NCBI RefSeq assembly: GCF_016195855.1
Contig: NZ_JACPYU010000003.1
Location: 744,001 to 808,000, forward strand
Direction: 5' to 3'
DNA length: 64,000 nt
Source of the DNA: Aquabacterium sp.
Lineage (GTDB): Bacteria; Pseudomonadota; Gammaproteobacteria; Burkholderiales; Burkholderiaceae_C
Positions 20,645 through 28,944 of the stretch are shown here, in pieces; the stretch's first letter is position 1; each line of letters begins with the position of its first letter. Both the position numbers and the translations under genes were made by a program. The notes below the pieces were generated by a model. The model saw nothing but the letters and a program-made list of their open reading frames with translations, did no database searches and was not told the origin of the DNA.

Positions 20645-21625
20645 TCAGGGTGCCGACGCAGGTGCCACGGGCGCGAAGTCGATGGGCACCCAGGTGTAGC
20701 TGTTCTTGCCATCGGCGCGCACATGGCCGATGCCAGGGAACGGCAGGTGGGCACCCGCTACCAGCAGGGCGTCCTTGGCCGTCCAGCCAAAGACTTTCAT
20801 GCGGGTGGCCAGGGCCTTGGCCTGGTCGTTGTCGAACTCGATGGTGACCTTTGGCTGCGGAAACTGCACCGCGGCGTTGTGCACCAGGTCGCCCCAGATC
20901 AGCAGCTTCTGACCCTTGGATTCAAACAGGTAACCAGTGTGACCAGGCGTATGGCCATGCTCGTCCACGGGCTTGATGCCGGGCTGGATCTCGTCGGTGC
21001 CCTCGAAAGTCTTGAAGTGCCCGGCCTTGACATAGGGCGCGGTGGCGTCCTGGGGGGCCTTGAAGAACATCTTCTTGTCATCGGGCGCCTTGGCCAGGCT
21101 GGCCGGGCTCAACCAGAAATCGGCATCGGCCTTGGCGGCATAAACCTGGGCATTCGGGAAGGCGGGCTGGCCTTCGGGTGTCAGCAGGCCGCCCACGTGG
21201 TCGCCGTGCAGGTGGGTCAGCAAGACAGTGTCGACCTGTGCGGGGTCATAACCGGCTGCCTTCAGGTTGCTCAGGACCTGGCCCAGCGTGGGGCCGAACA
21301 CCTTGGCTGCACCGGTGTCGACCAGGACCAGCTTGTTGCCGGTGTTCACCAGGAAGGCGATCACGGCGGTGGGCGTCGGGTTGGTGCGGAACATCCGGGC
21401 CAGCAGCTTCTGGGTCTGCTCGGGGGTGGTGTTCTTGAGCAGCTTGCCGTCGAGGTTGATCTGGCCGTCATACAGGGCGGTGACTTCAAACGCGCCGATC
21501 ATCTGGCGGTAGTAGCCGGGCACCTGGGTGAGGGCTTGCGGCGCTTCGGCGCGTGCGGCGGGCAAGGTGCCCAAGGCCATGAGACTCAATGCGAGCGGGG
21601 CGAACCAGCGGGGCGTACGGACCAT
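20645..21625 (-). CDS. Exported metallo-beta-lactamase-fold hydrolase
   Basis: A 326-residue protein with signal peptide MVRTPRWFAPLALSLMALGT ending near ARAEA. The metal site is complete: THLHGDHVGG, HGHTPGHTGY and WGDLVHN, with a late His in AGAHLPFPG. This is the MBL fold of lactonase, phosphodiesterase and related enzymes. The substrate cannot be assigned. The start at 21625 has an AGGAG box (aggagaaaaacac); 36 further codons upstream are open but lack signal-peptide logic. Confidence 0.88.
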   Translation of the reverse strand: MVRTPRWFAPLALSLMALGTLPAARAEAPQALTQVPGYYRQMIGAFEVTALYDGQINLDGKLLKNTTPEQTQKLLARMFRTNPTPTAVIAFLVNTGNKLVLVDTGAAKVFGPTLGQVLSNLKAAGYDPAQVDTVLLTHLHGDHVGGLLTPEGQPAFPNAQVYAAKADADFWLSPASLAKAPDDKKMFFKAPQDATAPYVKAGHFKTFEGTDEIQPGIKPVDEHGHTPGHTGYLFESKGQKLLIWGDLVHNAAVQFPQPKVTIEFDNDQAKALATRMKVFGWTAKDALLVAGAHLPFPGIGHVRADGKNSYTWVPIDFAPVAPASAP

Positions 21626-21799
21626 GTGTTTTTCTCCTGGGTGGTCTGGGTGCAACGATTGGGTACTGCGGGAGCCAAAGTCTAGGGGGGATCGCCACCT
21701 GCATGCAGGGGCCACCACAAATACCCACGCCACCTGGTGACGCGCAGATGCTAAGGTGCGGGAAAAAATAACTGCCCTTCGTCCGTAAGGATCGTCCTC

Positions 21800-24574
21800 A
21801 TGAGCCTGCGCTCCCCCCTGACCTCGCTGTCAAACAGGGGCCTCATCACCTGGTTGAGCTACACCGTCGCGGGCTTGTTGGCGGTGTCACTGTCTGCGCC
21901 CAACGAACACGTATCGCCGCTGTACCTGCCGGCTGGCCTGGCTCTGGCGTTCGTGATGGGCTGGGGGCCGGCGATGCTGCTGCCCATCGCGCTGGGTGCG
22001 GTCGCCGTCATCCTGGTGACCACCTGGCCTTTGACGGGCAGCGGGGCCACCCTCGCGGGCGTGGCCTTGATGGGCGGCATTGGCGCCAGCCTGCAGGCCT
22101 GGGTGGCCTGGCGGCTGACCTTGGCACCCGACCGGCGCCCCCTGACCCTCGAGCGCCCCGCCCAGATCGGGCGTTTTCTGATGATCGCCGGGCCATTGGC
22201 CTGCCTGGTCAGTGCCACGATTTCGGTGGGCGCGCGTGGCGCCTTGGGCCTCACCCCCATGGAAGCCTTGCCGCAAGCCTTCCTCAGCTGGTGGACGGGT
22301 GACACCCTGGGCGTGCTGGTCGGCACCCCCATGATGCTGACCCTGCTGGGGCAACCGGCCGAACTGTGGCGTGCGCGCCGTCAACTGGTCGGCATCCCCT
22401 TGCTGGTGGCGACCGTGCTGCTGGGGCTGGGTGTGCGGCAGGTCCAGATCTGGGGCGTGGAGCGCGAGAACGCCGCCTTCCAGCGGGACGCCAGCGCCAC
22501 CGCTGACACCGTCCAGCACAAGTTCAACGGCTACCGTGATGCCCTGGCCGCGCTGGCCGGCGTGTTCGAGGCCTCCGAAACCGTGACCCGCGACGAGTTC
22601 ACCAAGGCCTCACGCTACTGGCTGAGCTCGCTCAAGGGCATTCAGGCCATCGGCTGGGACCAGCGCCTGCAAGCCTCGGACATCGCGGCCTTTGAGGCCC
22701 AACAAAGGCAAGAGGGGCTGCCCGATTACAAGGTTTTCAATGTCAACCACCAGCCGCCCTCGTCCGGGGAGGAGCTGGCCGTGGTGCGTTACGTCGAACC
22801 ACGCGCGGGCAACGAGATGGCCCTGGGCTACAACGTGCTGTCTGCACCGGCCACGCGCGATGCCTATGAGCAGGCCCGCCGAGAAGACCGTGTGATCGCC
22901 ACGCGCGGCTTGCGCCTGATGCAGGAAACCGGCCAGCAGACCGGCGTGGTCGTGTACCACCCTGTCTTCAAGGGCGAGCCCTTCACGCCACAGACCCGTG
23001 TGCAAGCCAGCCAGGGTGCCGTGTTCCTGGCCTTGCGCATGGACGACGCCATGTCCGCCATGCTGCAGGGCCGCGCGGTTTACCTGGAGGCCTGCCTGAT
23101 CGATGTCGGCGCCCCCCAAAGCCCGGTGCTGGGCGGCACGGCCGCGTGCAGAAGCGCGCAATGGCAGCAAGCCCATCGGCACCGTATCGACATCCCCATC
23201 GATCTGGGTGACCGGCAATGGCAGCTGGCGGTGTGGAGCGCCAAGGCGGCACCGATTGTCGGCCTGGGTGCCACCTCATGGCTGCTGGCCGTGGGGGGCG
23301 TGGCACTGGCTGCGGCGCTGGGCGCCCTGCTGCTCGTCATGACCGGCCACGCGCGCCGCATCGAGGACGCCATGGAAGAAGCCCGCCAGCAACGCAGTGC
23401 GGCCGAAGCGGCCAACCAGGCCAAGAGCGACTTCCTCTCGCGCATGAGCCATGAACTGCGCACGCCGCTCAACGCGGTGCTGGGCTTCGCGCAGGTGATG
23501 TCGCTGGACCAGCGCGAGCCTTTGCCCCCCACACAGCGCGAACGCGTCGAGCAGATCCAGCAAGCGGGCTGGCACCTGCTGGACATGATCGACGACGTGC
23601 TGGACATCTCGCGCATCGACATGGGCACCTTGCAGTTGCAGGCCGTGCCCTTGCGCCTCAAGGACGAGCTGGGCATTGCCGGCAAGCTGCTTCAAGAGGA
23701 GGCCGACCGGCATGGCGTGACCCTGGGCATGCCGCAGGACATCCCTTCGGAATGGGGTGTGATGGCCGATGCGTCGCGCCTGCGCCAGATCCTCTCGCAC
23801 CTGCTGAGCAATGGCATCAAGTTCAACCAGCGGGGCGGCAAGGTGTCGGTTTCGGTGCAAGAGGGCGTGACGGGTGCGGCGACCGACAAAGGTCAGGTCA
23901 TGCAGATCACCGTGCACGACACCGGCCTGGGCATGAACGCGCAGCAGATGTCACAGCTCTTCCAGCCTTTCAACCGGCTGGGCCGGGAACAAGGTGGCAC
24001 GGGCGGCACCGGCATTGGCCTGGTCATCAGCCGGCATCTGGCGCTGTTGATGGGCGGGCAACTGGATGTGCAGAGTGAAGAAGGCAAGGGCTCGACCTTC
24101 ACGCTGTCCTTGCCCGGGGTGAGCATGCCGCCCAAGGTTGCCAGCGTCAGCCACAAGCGGGTCAAGGCGCCCAGGACAGATGGGGAGCCCACCGCCCGCC
24201 ACGTGCTGTATGTGGAAGACAACCAGGCCAACAGCGAGGTGATCCGTGCGGCGCTGAGTGCGCGCCCCTGGATCACGGTGACCGTGGCCCCGACCACCGA
24301 AGAAGGCCTGGCCGTGCTGCACAACCGCCTGCGCGGCAGCAAGCCTGATCTGATCCTGCTGGACGTGCACCTGCCCGATGCATCGGGGCAGGAGTTGCTC
24401 AAGCTGATCAAGGCCAATCCGGACACGGTGGACATCCCGGTGATCATGATCTCGGCAGACGCCATGCCCGAGCAGATCGATGCGGCCTTGAACGCCGGCG
24501 CGGCCTGCTACCTGACCAAGCCTGTGCAGCTGTCAGAGCTGCTGCGCCAGGTGGATGAGCTTCTGCCGAGTTAA
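21800..24574 (+). CDS. Hybrid sensor histidine kinase: MASE1-CHASE-HisKA-HATPase-REC
   Basis: A 924-residue membrane sensor. An N-terminal MASE1-like bundle of about eight hydrophobic segments (residues ~15-215, with YLPAGLALAFVMGWGPAMLLP) is followed by a periplasmic CHASE domain (QHKFNGYRDALAALAGVFEAS to IPIDLGDRQWQLAVW). A further transmembrane helix lies near 490-510. The phospho-acceptor is His551 in SRMSHELRTPLNAV. An N-box LLSNGIKFN, G1 DTGLGM and G2 GTGIGLVIS follow. The C-terminal receiver has Asp855 (LILLDVHLPD) and the conserved Lys in CYLTKPV. CHASE domains sense small extracellular ligands. No cognate regulator is adjacent. Confidence 0.94.
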   Translation: MSLRSPLTSLSNRGLITWLSYTVAGLLAVSLSAPNEHVSPLYLPAGLALAFVMGWGPAMLLPIALGAVAVILVTTWPLTGSGATLAGVALMGGIGASLQAWVAWRLTLAPDRRPLTLERPAQIGRFLMIAGPLACLVSATISVGARGALGLTPMEALPQAFLSWWTGDTLGVLVGTPMMLTLLGQPAELWRARRQLVGIPLLVATVLLGLGVRQVQIWGVERENAAFQRDASATADTVQHKFNGYRDALAALAGVFEASETVTRDEFTKASRYWLSSLKGIQAIGWDQRLQASDIAAFEAQQRQEGLPDYKVFNVNHQPPSSGEELAVVRYVEPRAGNEMALGYNVLSAPATRDAYEQARREDRVIATRGLRLMQETGQQTGVVVYHPVFKGEPFTPQTRVQASQGAVFLALRMDDAMSAMLQGRAVYLEACLIDVGAPQSPVLGGTAACRSAQWQQAHRHRIDIPIDLGDRQWQLAVWSAKAAPIVGLGATSWLLAVGGVALAAALGALLLVMTGHARRIEDAMEEARQQRSAAEAANQAKSDFLSRMSHELRTPLNAVLGFAQVMSLDQREPLPPTQRERVEQIQQAGWHLLDMIDDVLDISRIDMGTLQLQAVPLRLKDELGIAGKLLQEEADRHGVTLGMPQDIPSEWGVMADASRLRQILSHLLSNGIKFNQRGGKVSVSVQEGVTGAATDKGQVMQITVHDTGLGMNAQQMSQLFQPFNRLGREQGGTGGTGIGLVISRHLALLMGGQLDVQSEEGKGSTFTLSLPGVSMPPKVASVSHKRVKAPRTDGEPTARHVLYVEDNQANSEVIRAALSARPWITVTVAPTTEEGLAVLHNRLRGSKPDLILLDVHLPDASGQELLKLIKANPDTVDIPVIMISADAMPEQIDAALNAGAACYLTKPVQLSELLRQVDELLPS

Positions 24575-24585
24575 GGCCCACCCCC

Positions 24586-24653
24586 GAGCGCCCTTGGCGC
24601 TCCCCCTCAAGGGGGCTGAGCCCGGACAAGAAAGGTCCAGTGGACCTTTCTTG
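24586..24653. repeat. Cluster of tandem perfect hairpins (REP-like) and terminator between convergent genes
   Basis: Three adjacent inverted repeats: GAGCGCC-CTT-GGCGCTC (24586-24602), CCCCCT-CA-AGGGGG (24602-24615) and the 13-bp CAAGAAAGGTCCA-G-TGGACCTTTCTTG (24627-24653). A looser one (gcggcctgcaaggcccgc) follows near 24685. The arrangement fits a repetitive intergenic element or composite terminator between the kinase and the convergent epimerase gene. Confidence 0.7.
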
Positions 24654-24757
24654 CCTGGCGAAGGGCCGGGGCTTCAGCCACGGCGCGGCCTGCAAGGCCC
24701 GCCAGAGGACCGGCAGAGCCGGATCCGCGGCGGCCACTTGATCAGATCAGCGCTTGA

Positions 24758-26620
24758 TCAGCGTGGGGCGTACTCGGGTACCAGCTCGTGCAGGCGGGCG
24801 CGCAAGACGGCCGGCGTGCTGGCCGCTTCGTCTGCGGCGAGGGCCATCAGGCGCGCCAGCCAGTCCGCAGGCAATTCACCGCGCAACTGCGCCAGACGCA
24901 GACGCGGGTGCGGCGTGGGCAGCGTGGTGTCGGCATCGGCCAGCAGCTCTTCATACAGCTTCTCGCCGGGGCGCAGGCCGCTGAACACGATGGGGATCTC
25001 GGCCTCGGTCTGGCCGCTCAGGCGGATCAGCTCGCGTGCCAGATCGGCGATCTTCACGGACTTGCCCATGTCCATCACGAAGACCTGGCCCGTCTCGGCC
25101 AGGGCCGCGGCTTGCAGCACCAGTTGGGCCGCCTCCGGGATGGTCATGAAGTAGCGGGTGATCTCGGGGTGGGTGACGGTCACCGGCCCGCCCTTGGCGA
25201 TCTGCTCCTTGAACTTGGGGATCACGCTGCCGCTGGAGCCCAGCACATTGCCAAAGCGCACGGCCATGAAGCGGGTGCCCGTGCCCTGGGCCGCCCAGTG
25301 CGACACCACCATCTCGGCGGCGCGCTTGGTGGCGCCCATCACATTGGTGGGGTTCACGGCCTTGTCGGTCGAGATCAGCACGAAGCGCTTGATGCCGTGC
25401 TCGGCTGCGGCCTGGGCCACGTTGTAAGTGCCCAGTGTGTTGTTGCGCAAGGCCATCCAGGCGTTGTCGTCTTCCATCAGGGGCACGTGCTTGTAGGCGG
25501 CAGCATGGAAGACCAGGTCGGGCTGGTGGGCCTGCATGGCGCGGCGCAATGCACCCAGGTCCTTCACATCACCCACCAGGCGCACCAGGGGCAGATGCGG
25601 GAAGCGTTCACCCAGGTCCTGCTCGATCTGGTAGAGCGCAAATTCGCTCAGCTCGAACAGCACCAGGCGGCTGGGGCCAAAGCGCGCGATCTGGCGGCAC
25701 AGCTCCGAGCCGATCGAACCGCCCGCGCCGGTGATCAGCACGGTCTGGCCGCTGATCAGCTTCGACACAGCCGACTCATCGAGCTTGACAGGCTCGCGCC
25801 CCAGCACATCTTCAGGCTCGATGTCGCGCACGCGGTCAATGCGGGAGCGGCCTTCGCGCAACTCGTCCGCCGAGGGCACGGTCACCACGGGCAAGCCGGT
25901 GGAGGCGGCCAGGTCCAGCGCGCGTTTGCGCTGCGCATTGGATGCCGAGGGCATGGCCAGGATCAGGTGGGTGACGTCATCGAGCACGCTGCCATCGGCC
26001 AGCAAGTCCAGCCCACCCCAGACGGTGATGCCCGCGATGCTGGAGCCCTGTTTGCGCACGTCGTCGTCCAGCAGGCCAACCACCGTCCAGCCGCGGTGCT
26101 GGATGCCGGCAATCAACAGCTTGGCCGCGGCGCCAGCGCCCAGCACGAGCGCGCGCTGCCCTGTGGACTGACGCCCCGCACGGCGGGCCCGCGAGGACTC
26201 GCTGAGCATGCGCACCGTCATGCGCGCCAGCGACAGCACGATCAGGCTGAACACGGGGTGCAGGGCCAGCACGGCGCGTGGCACCTCGACCAGGTGGGCC
26301 ATCAACACGACGACGGCACTGGCCAGCCCGGCCCCGACGCACACCCAGCTCAAGCGGGTGATCTCGTGGAAGCTGGTGTAGCGCCAGGTGGCACGCGGCA
26401 CGCCCAAGGCCCAGGACACGGTGCTGTAGACCAGGATCACGCCCAACAACACGGCCCAGTCATAAACAGGCCGCTCATGCAACCAGCGCTCCACCCCCAT
26501 GCGGAACAGGTAGGTGGCATGCCAGGCCACGGCGATGAGCACGGCGTCGGCCAGGAGCACCACGGATTGGCGGCGAGGACGAAGCTGATCCAGCAAACGG
26601 TTCAATGGGGTCCAGAGCAT
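24758..26620 (-). CDS. Membrane nucleoside-diphosphate-sugar dehydratase/epimerase (CapD/WbpM-like)
   Basis: A 620-residue polysaccharide biosynthesis protein. The N-terminal half has four transmembrane helices (VLLADAVLIAVAWHATYLF and others up to about residue 145). A first nucleotide-binding fold (ALVLGAGAAAKLLIAGI) follows, then the catalytic SDR domain with VLITGAGGSIGSELCRQI at about residue 293. FVLISTDKAVNPTNVMGATK is the modified active-site signature of UDP-GlcNAc 4,6-dehydratases such as WbpM, FlaA1 and CapD. It probably makes a 6-deoxy-keto sugar nucleotide for O-antigen or capsule. It is convergent with the kinase and lies downstream of the chorismate mutase. Confidence 0.93.
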   Translation of the reverse strand: MLWTPLNRLLDQLRPRRQSVVLLADAVLIAVAWHATYLFRMGVERWLHERPVYDWAVLLGVILVYSTVSWALGVPRATWRYTSFHEITRLSWVCVGAGLASAVVVLMAHLVEVPRAVLALHPVFSLIVLSLARMTVRMLSESSRARRAGRQSTGQRALVLGAGAAAKLLIAGIQHRGWTVVGLLDDDVRKQGSSIAGITVWGGLDLLADGSVLDDVTHLILAMPSASNAQRKRALDLAASTGLPVVTVPSADELREGRSRIDRVRDIEPEDVLGREPVKLDESAVSKLISGQTVLITGAGGSIGSELCRQIARFGPSRLVLFELSEFALYQIEQDLGERFPHLPLVRLVGDVKDLGALRRAMQAHQPDLVFHAAAYKHVPLMEDDNAWMALRNNTLGTYNVAQAAAEHGIKRFVLISTDKAVNPTNVMGATKRAAEMVVSHWAAQGTGTRFMAVRFGNVLGSSGSVIPKFKEQIAKGGPVTVTHPEITRYFMTIPEAAQLVLQAAALAETGQVFVMDMGKSVKIADLARELIRLSGQTEAEIPIVFSGLRPGEKLYEELLADADTTLPTPHPRLRLAQLRGELPADWLARLMALAADEAASTPAVLRARLHELVPEYAPR

Positions 26621-26679
26621 GGCAAAGGCAGGAGGGGCTCGGAAGGCGCCCGCCCGGTATCAAGCGATATCAGGCGGGA

Positions 26680-27027
26680 TCAGGCACAAATGCAGCCCGA
26701 CATTGTGCCTGTGTCAGCGACCGGGCCTGTGTGCAGCGCCTGATGCTGGCGCGACTCGATCTGGATGAAGGCGGCCACCATGCTGCGGTAGACGGCCTCC
26801 ACCACTTCGGGCTCGGCACCGGTCTCCAGCGCATGCGCCAGGGCCTTGTCGATGACCTGTTTGACGCGGTCCGGGGCAGCGACCTCGGCCTGGTTGCGCT
26901 TGAAGCGGGCGGCTTCGCGCACGTAGCGACCGCGCTCGGCCAGCAGGTCAACCAGCATGGCGTCGATCTGGTCGATGGCCGAACGCACGTCAGCGAGGCT
27001 GTCGCAAGGGGTGATGAAAGAAGTCAT
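26680..27027 (-). CDS. Chorismate mutase, AroQ/PchB-like monofunctional
   Basis: A 115-residue all-helical protein, MTSFITPCDSLADVRSAIDQ. DAMLVDLLAERGRYVREAARFK, APDRVKQVIDKALAHA and VYRSMVAAFIQIE match the short AroQ-class mutases related to PchB. It converts chorismate to prephenate for Phe and Tyr; an isochorismate-lyase role is a less likely alternative. A longer reading (to 27129) has a Cys/Arg-rich non-conserved extension and would run through the attenuator, so ATG 27027 with its AGGAG box is preferred. Directly upstream lies a Trp-Trp leader peptide with attenuator. No trp or phe biosynthesis gene is adjacent. Confidence 0.88.
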   Translation of the reverse strand: MTSFITPCDSLADVRSAIDQIDAMLVDLLAERGRYVREAARFKRNQAEVAAPDRVKQVIDKALAHALETGAEPEVVEAVYRSMVAAFIQIESRQHQALHTGPVADTGTMSGCICA

Positions 27028-27092
27028 GGTGCTCTCCTGGTCTGGCTGGGGTTTGCTACCCCTCAGGAGACGGTGCCATTGCCTGCACCAAC

Positions 27093-27117
27093 AAAAATGC
27101 CGCCTGAGGGGCGGCAT
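27093..27117 (-). terminator. Attenuator terminator of the chorismate mutase leader
   Basis: On the minus strand ATGCCGCC (27117-27110), a 5-nt loop, GGCGGCAT (27104-27097) and a T5 run. It lies between the leader-peptide stop and the chorismate mutase start. The alternative partner GGCGGCGT (27149-27142), at the end of the leader peptide, can pair with the 5' arm over 8 bp with one G-U. This gives the classical antiterminator/terminator choice. Confidence 0.82.
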
Positions 27118-27139
27118 CCGTTTCAACAAAAGCTCAACG

Positions 27140-27208
27140 TCACGCCGCCTGATGAGGGCAGCGCCACCACGAGGTGGTCAGCGAAATGAGGCGTTGGTGT
27201 GTGTTCAT
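27140..27208 (-). CDS. Tandem-Trp leader peptide of a transcription attenuator
   Basis: A 22-codon reading frame, MNTHQRLISLTTSWWRCPHQ followed by AA and TGA. Two consecutive TGG codons (14 and 15, bases 27169-27164) occupy the position seen in trpL-type peptides. A ribosome stalled there would leave the 3' part of the frame (27149-27142) free to pair with the terminator's 5' arm. A ribosome reaching the stop would cover it. The peptide is too short for ordinary gene finding. No strong Shine-Dalgarno is visible; translation may start very close to the 5' end of the RNA. Confidence 0.75.
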   Translation of the reverse strand: MNTHQRLISLTTSWWRCPHQAA

Positions 27209-27215
27209 GCGTTAC

Positions 27216-27245
27216 ATGCTAACCCGACCGGATCAGGTTTGTCCA
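27216..27245 (-). promoter_or_regulatory. Candidate promoter of the Trp leader
   Basis: Minus strand TGGACA (27245-27240), an 18-base spacer and TAGCAT (27221-27216). Matches are 5/6 and 4/6. Transcription would begin within a few bases of the leader ATG at 27208. Confidence 0.45.
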
Positions 27246-27291
27246 GCCCCTTTGCCTCACGCGCCTGCCGCGCTCGTGACGCCCTTGGCGT

Positions 27292-28872
27292 TCAGTGGCA
27301 ACGCAGACCCTTGACCAGCAGGTCATCCCGGTCGAGCACCCACAGCGACCACAGCTTGAGCTTCATGACCGGCGGTTGCCAGGCCAGTTCAGGGTAGGAC
27401 TTGACGACATCATGCGGCGCCATCACGGCCAGACGCGGATGGGTGCACAGCCACAAAGGCCATTGCGCCTTGGGAATCAGCACATGAGGCGCCAGCTTGG
27501 GGTTGAACTCACCCGCGTCGAACAACTCCTTGCGGTCGTTGTCGTGATGGGGCAGATCCGGGTCATCCCAGTTGCTGATGACGGGGATGGGGCCCGGTTG
27601 CGCCAAATAGAAAGGCAGGTCGTAGACAAACTCGTTGACGTAGACCAGGGGCACACCCTGCTTGAGCAGCGGCTGCAGCACGGGCAGCACCGACCTGGAG
27701 GACTGCTTGTCGTACTGGACGGCGACCCCGATGAGCGCCACGCACAGGACTGCCGCCACACCGCCAAACAACTTGGGCACCAACGAGGCCAACGCCGGCC
27801 AGCGGCCCGCCAGCGCATCAGCCACCAGATAGGCCAGGGGCGGCAAGGCCGGCAGGATGTAGCCAGGCAGCTTGGACGCGGGGATGGAGAAAAAGACCAG
27901 GATCACCGCCATCCAGATCCAGGCCAGGTAACGCAGGGACGCGCGCAGGCTGACTGGCTCGGTGGCCTCACCGGCATGCAAGGCGGACGCCTTGCGCTGC
28001 GGCCACCACTTGGCCAACAGCCAGGCTGGCACCCAGGGCAAGGTCAGGCCCACCATCATCGGCAGGTAGTACCACCAGGCGTGCATGTTGTTGAAGCCAG
28101 TCTGCGTGAAGCGTTGGAAGTGCTGGTACACGAAGAAGTAGTGGAAGAAGTCCGGGTACAGGCGCTGCATGGCCACGAACCAGGGCGCGGCCACCAGGCC
28201 GAACACCAGCAGGCCCGGCAGGGACAACATGGCAAGGATGGCGCGCCAACGCCCGGTCAACAACAGCCACAGCACGAGCACGGCACCGGGCAGCACCAGC
28301 CCGATCAGGCCCTTGGCCAGCAGCCCCAGGGCCGCCAGGCCATAAGTGCCCCACAGCGCCAGGCGATGAGCCTGGCCGGCTTCGCGCGCCAGCACCGCAT
28401 GCGCGCCCAGGGCCACCGTGGCCGAGATGCAGCCGGCCACCAGCATGTCCAGGTTGGCGTACTGCGCACCACCGAAGTAGAAGGGTTGTGTGACCAGCAC
28501 CAGCGCAGACCAGCCCGCCAGCCTGGGCCCCGCCCAACGGCGCACCAGCAGGTACAGGCCCATGGCACCCAGCCAGGCGCCCAAGACCGATGCCAGCCGC
28601 GCGGCCCACAAGGTCAGGCCGAAGGCCTTGAGCGACAAGGCCGTGAGCCAATAAAAGAGGGGCGGCTTGTGGAAAAAGGGCAAGCCATTGAGCGTGGGCG
28701 TCAGCCAGTCGCCGCTGCGGATCATTTCCCAGGCCACGCCAGCGTATCGGCCTTCATCGGGCACAGCCAGCGGACGCCACCAGGCCGTGCACACCAGCCA
28801 GGCCAGCAGTGCCAGGCCCACGCCCCAGATCGGCCAGTTTGTCTTGGAAGCTTGCGTCACAACAGGGACCAT
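27292..28872 (-). CDS. ArnT-like lipid-linked sugar transferase (GT83)
   Basis: A 526-residue polytopic membrane protein of the ArnT/PMT type. The first periplasmic loop has the catalytic region PDEGRYAGVAWEMIRSGDW, with the acidic residue next to EGRYA, and HKPPLFYWLTALSLKAFG. About a dozen hydrophobic segments follow, then a C-terminal periplasmic domain. ArnT enzymes move a sugar from undecaprenyl phosphate to lipid A on the periplasmic side. It is the third gene after a GT2 transferase and a YdjC deacetylase on the same strand, which suggests hexosamine rather than aminoarabinose as donor (inference). Confidence 0.87.
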   Translation of the reverse strand: MVPVVTQASKTNWPIWGVGLALLAWLVCTAWWRPLAVPDEGRYAGVAWEMIRSGDWLTPTLNGLPFFHKPPLFYWLTALSLKAFGLTLWAARLASVLGAWLGAMGLYLLVRRWAGPRLAGWSALVLVTQPFYFGGAQYANLDMLVAGCISATVALGAHAVLAREAGQAHRLALWGTYGLAALGLLAKGLIGLVLPGAVLVLWLLLTGRWRAILAMLSLPGLLVFGLVAAPWFVAMQRLYPDFFHYFFVYQHFQRFTQTGFNNMHAWWYYLPMMVGLTLPWVPAWLLAKWWPQRKASALHAGEATEPVSLRASLRYLAWIWMAVILVFFSIPASKLPGYILPALPPLAYLVADALAGRWPALASLVPKLFGGVAAVLCVALIGVAVQYDKQSSRSVLPVLQPLLKQGVPLVYVNEFVYDLPFYLAQPGPIPVISNWDDPDLPHHDNDRKELFDAGEFNPKLAPHVLIPKAQWPLWLCTHPRLAVMAPHDVVKSYPELAWQPPVMKLKLWSLWVLDRDDLLVKGLRCH

Positions 28873-28944
28873 CCTTGTGGAAAGAACAGGGCGACCGCCC
28901 CCAGGGCCGTCACGTCAAAAGGGGCACAGTGTAACGAAGGCCTT

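Noticed and set aside
24575..24757. Possible insertion sequence remnant after the kinase gene
   Set aside because: Only hairpins are seen; there is no transposase fragment and no target duplication.
26680..27129. Longer chorismate mutase start at 27129
   Set aside because: The extra 34 residues are Cys/Arg/Trp-rich, not conserved in this family, and would place the attenuator terminator inside the coding region.
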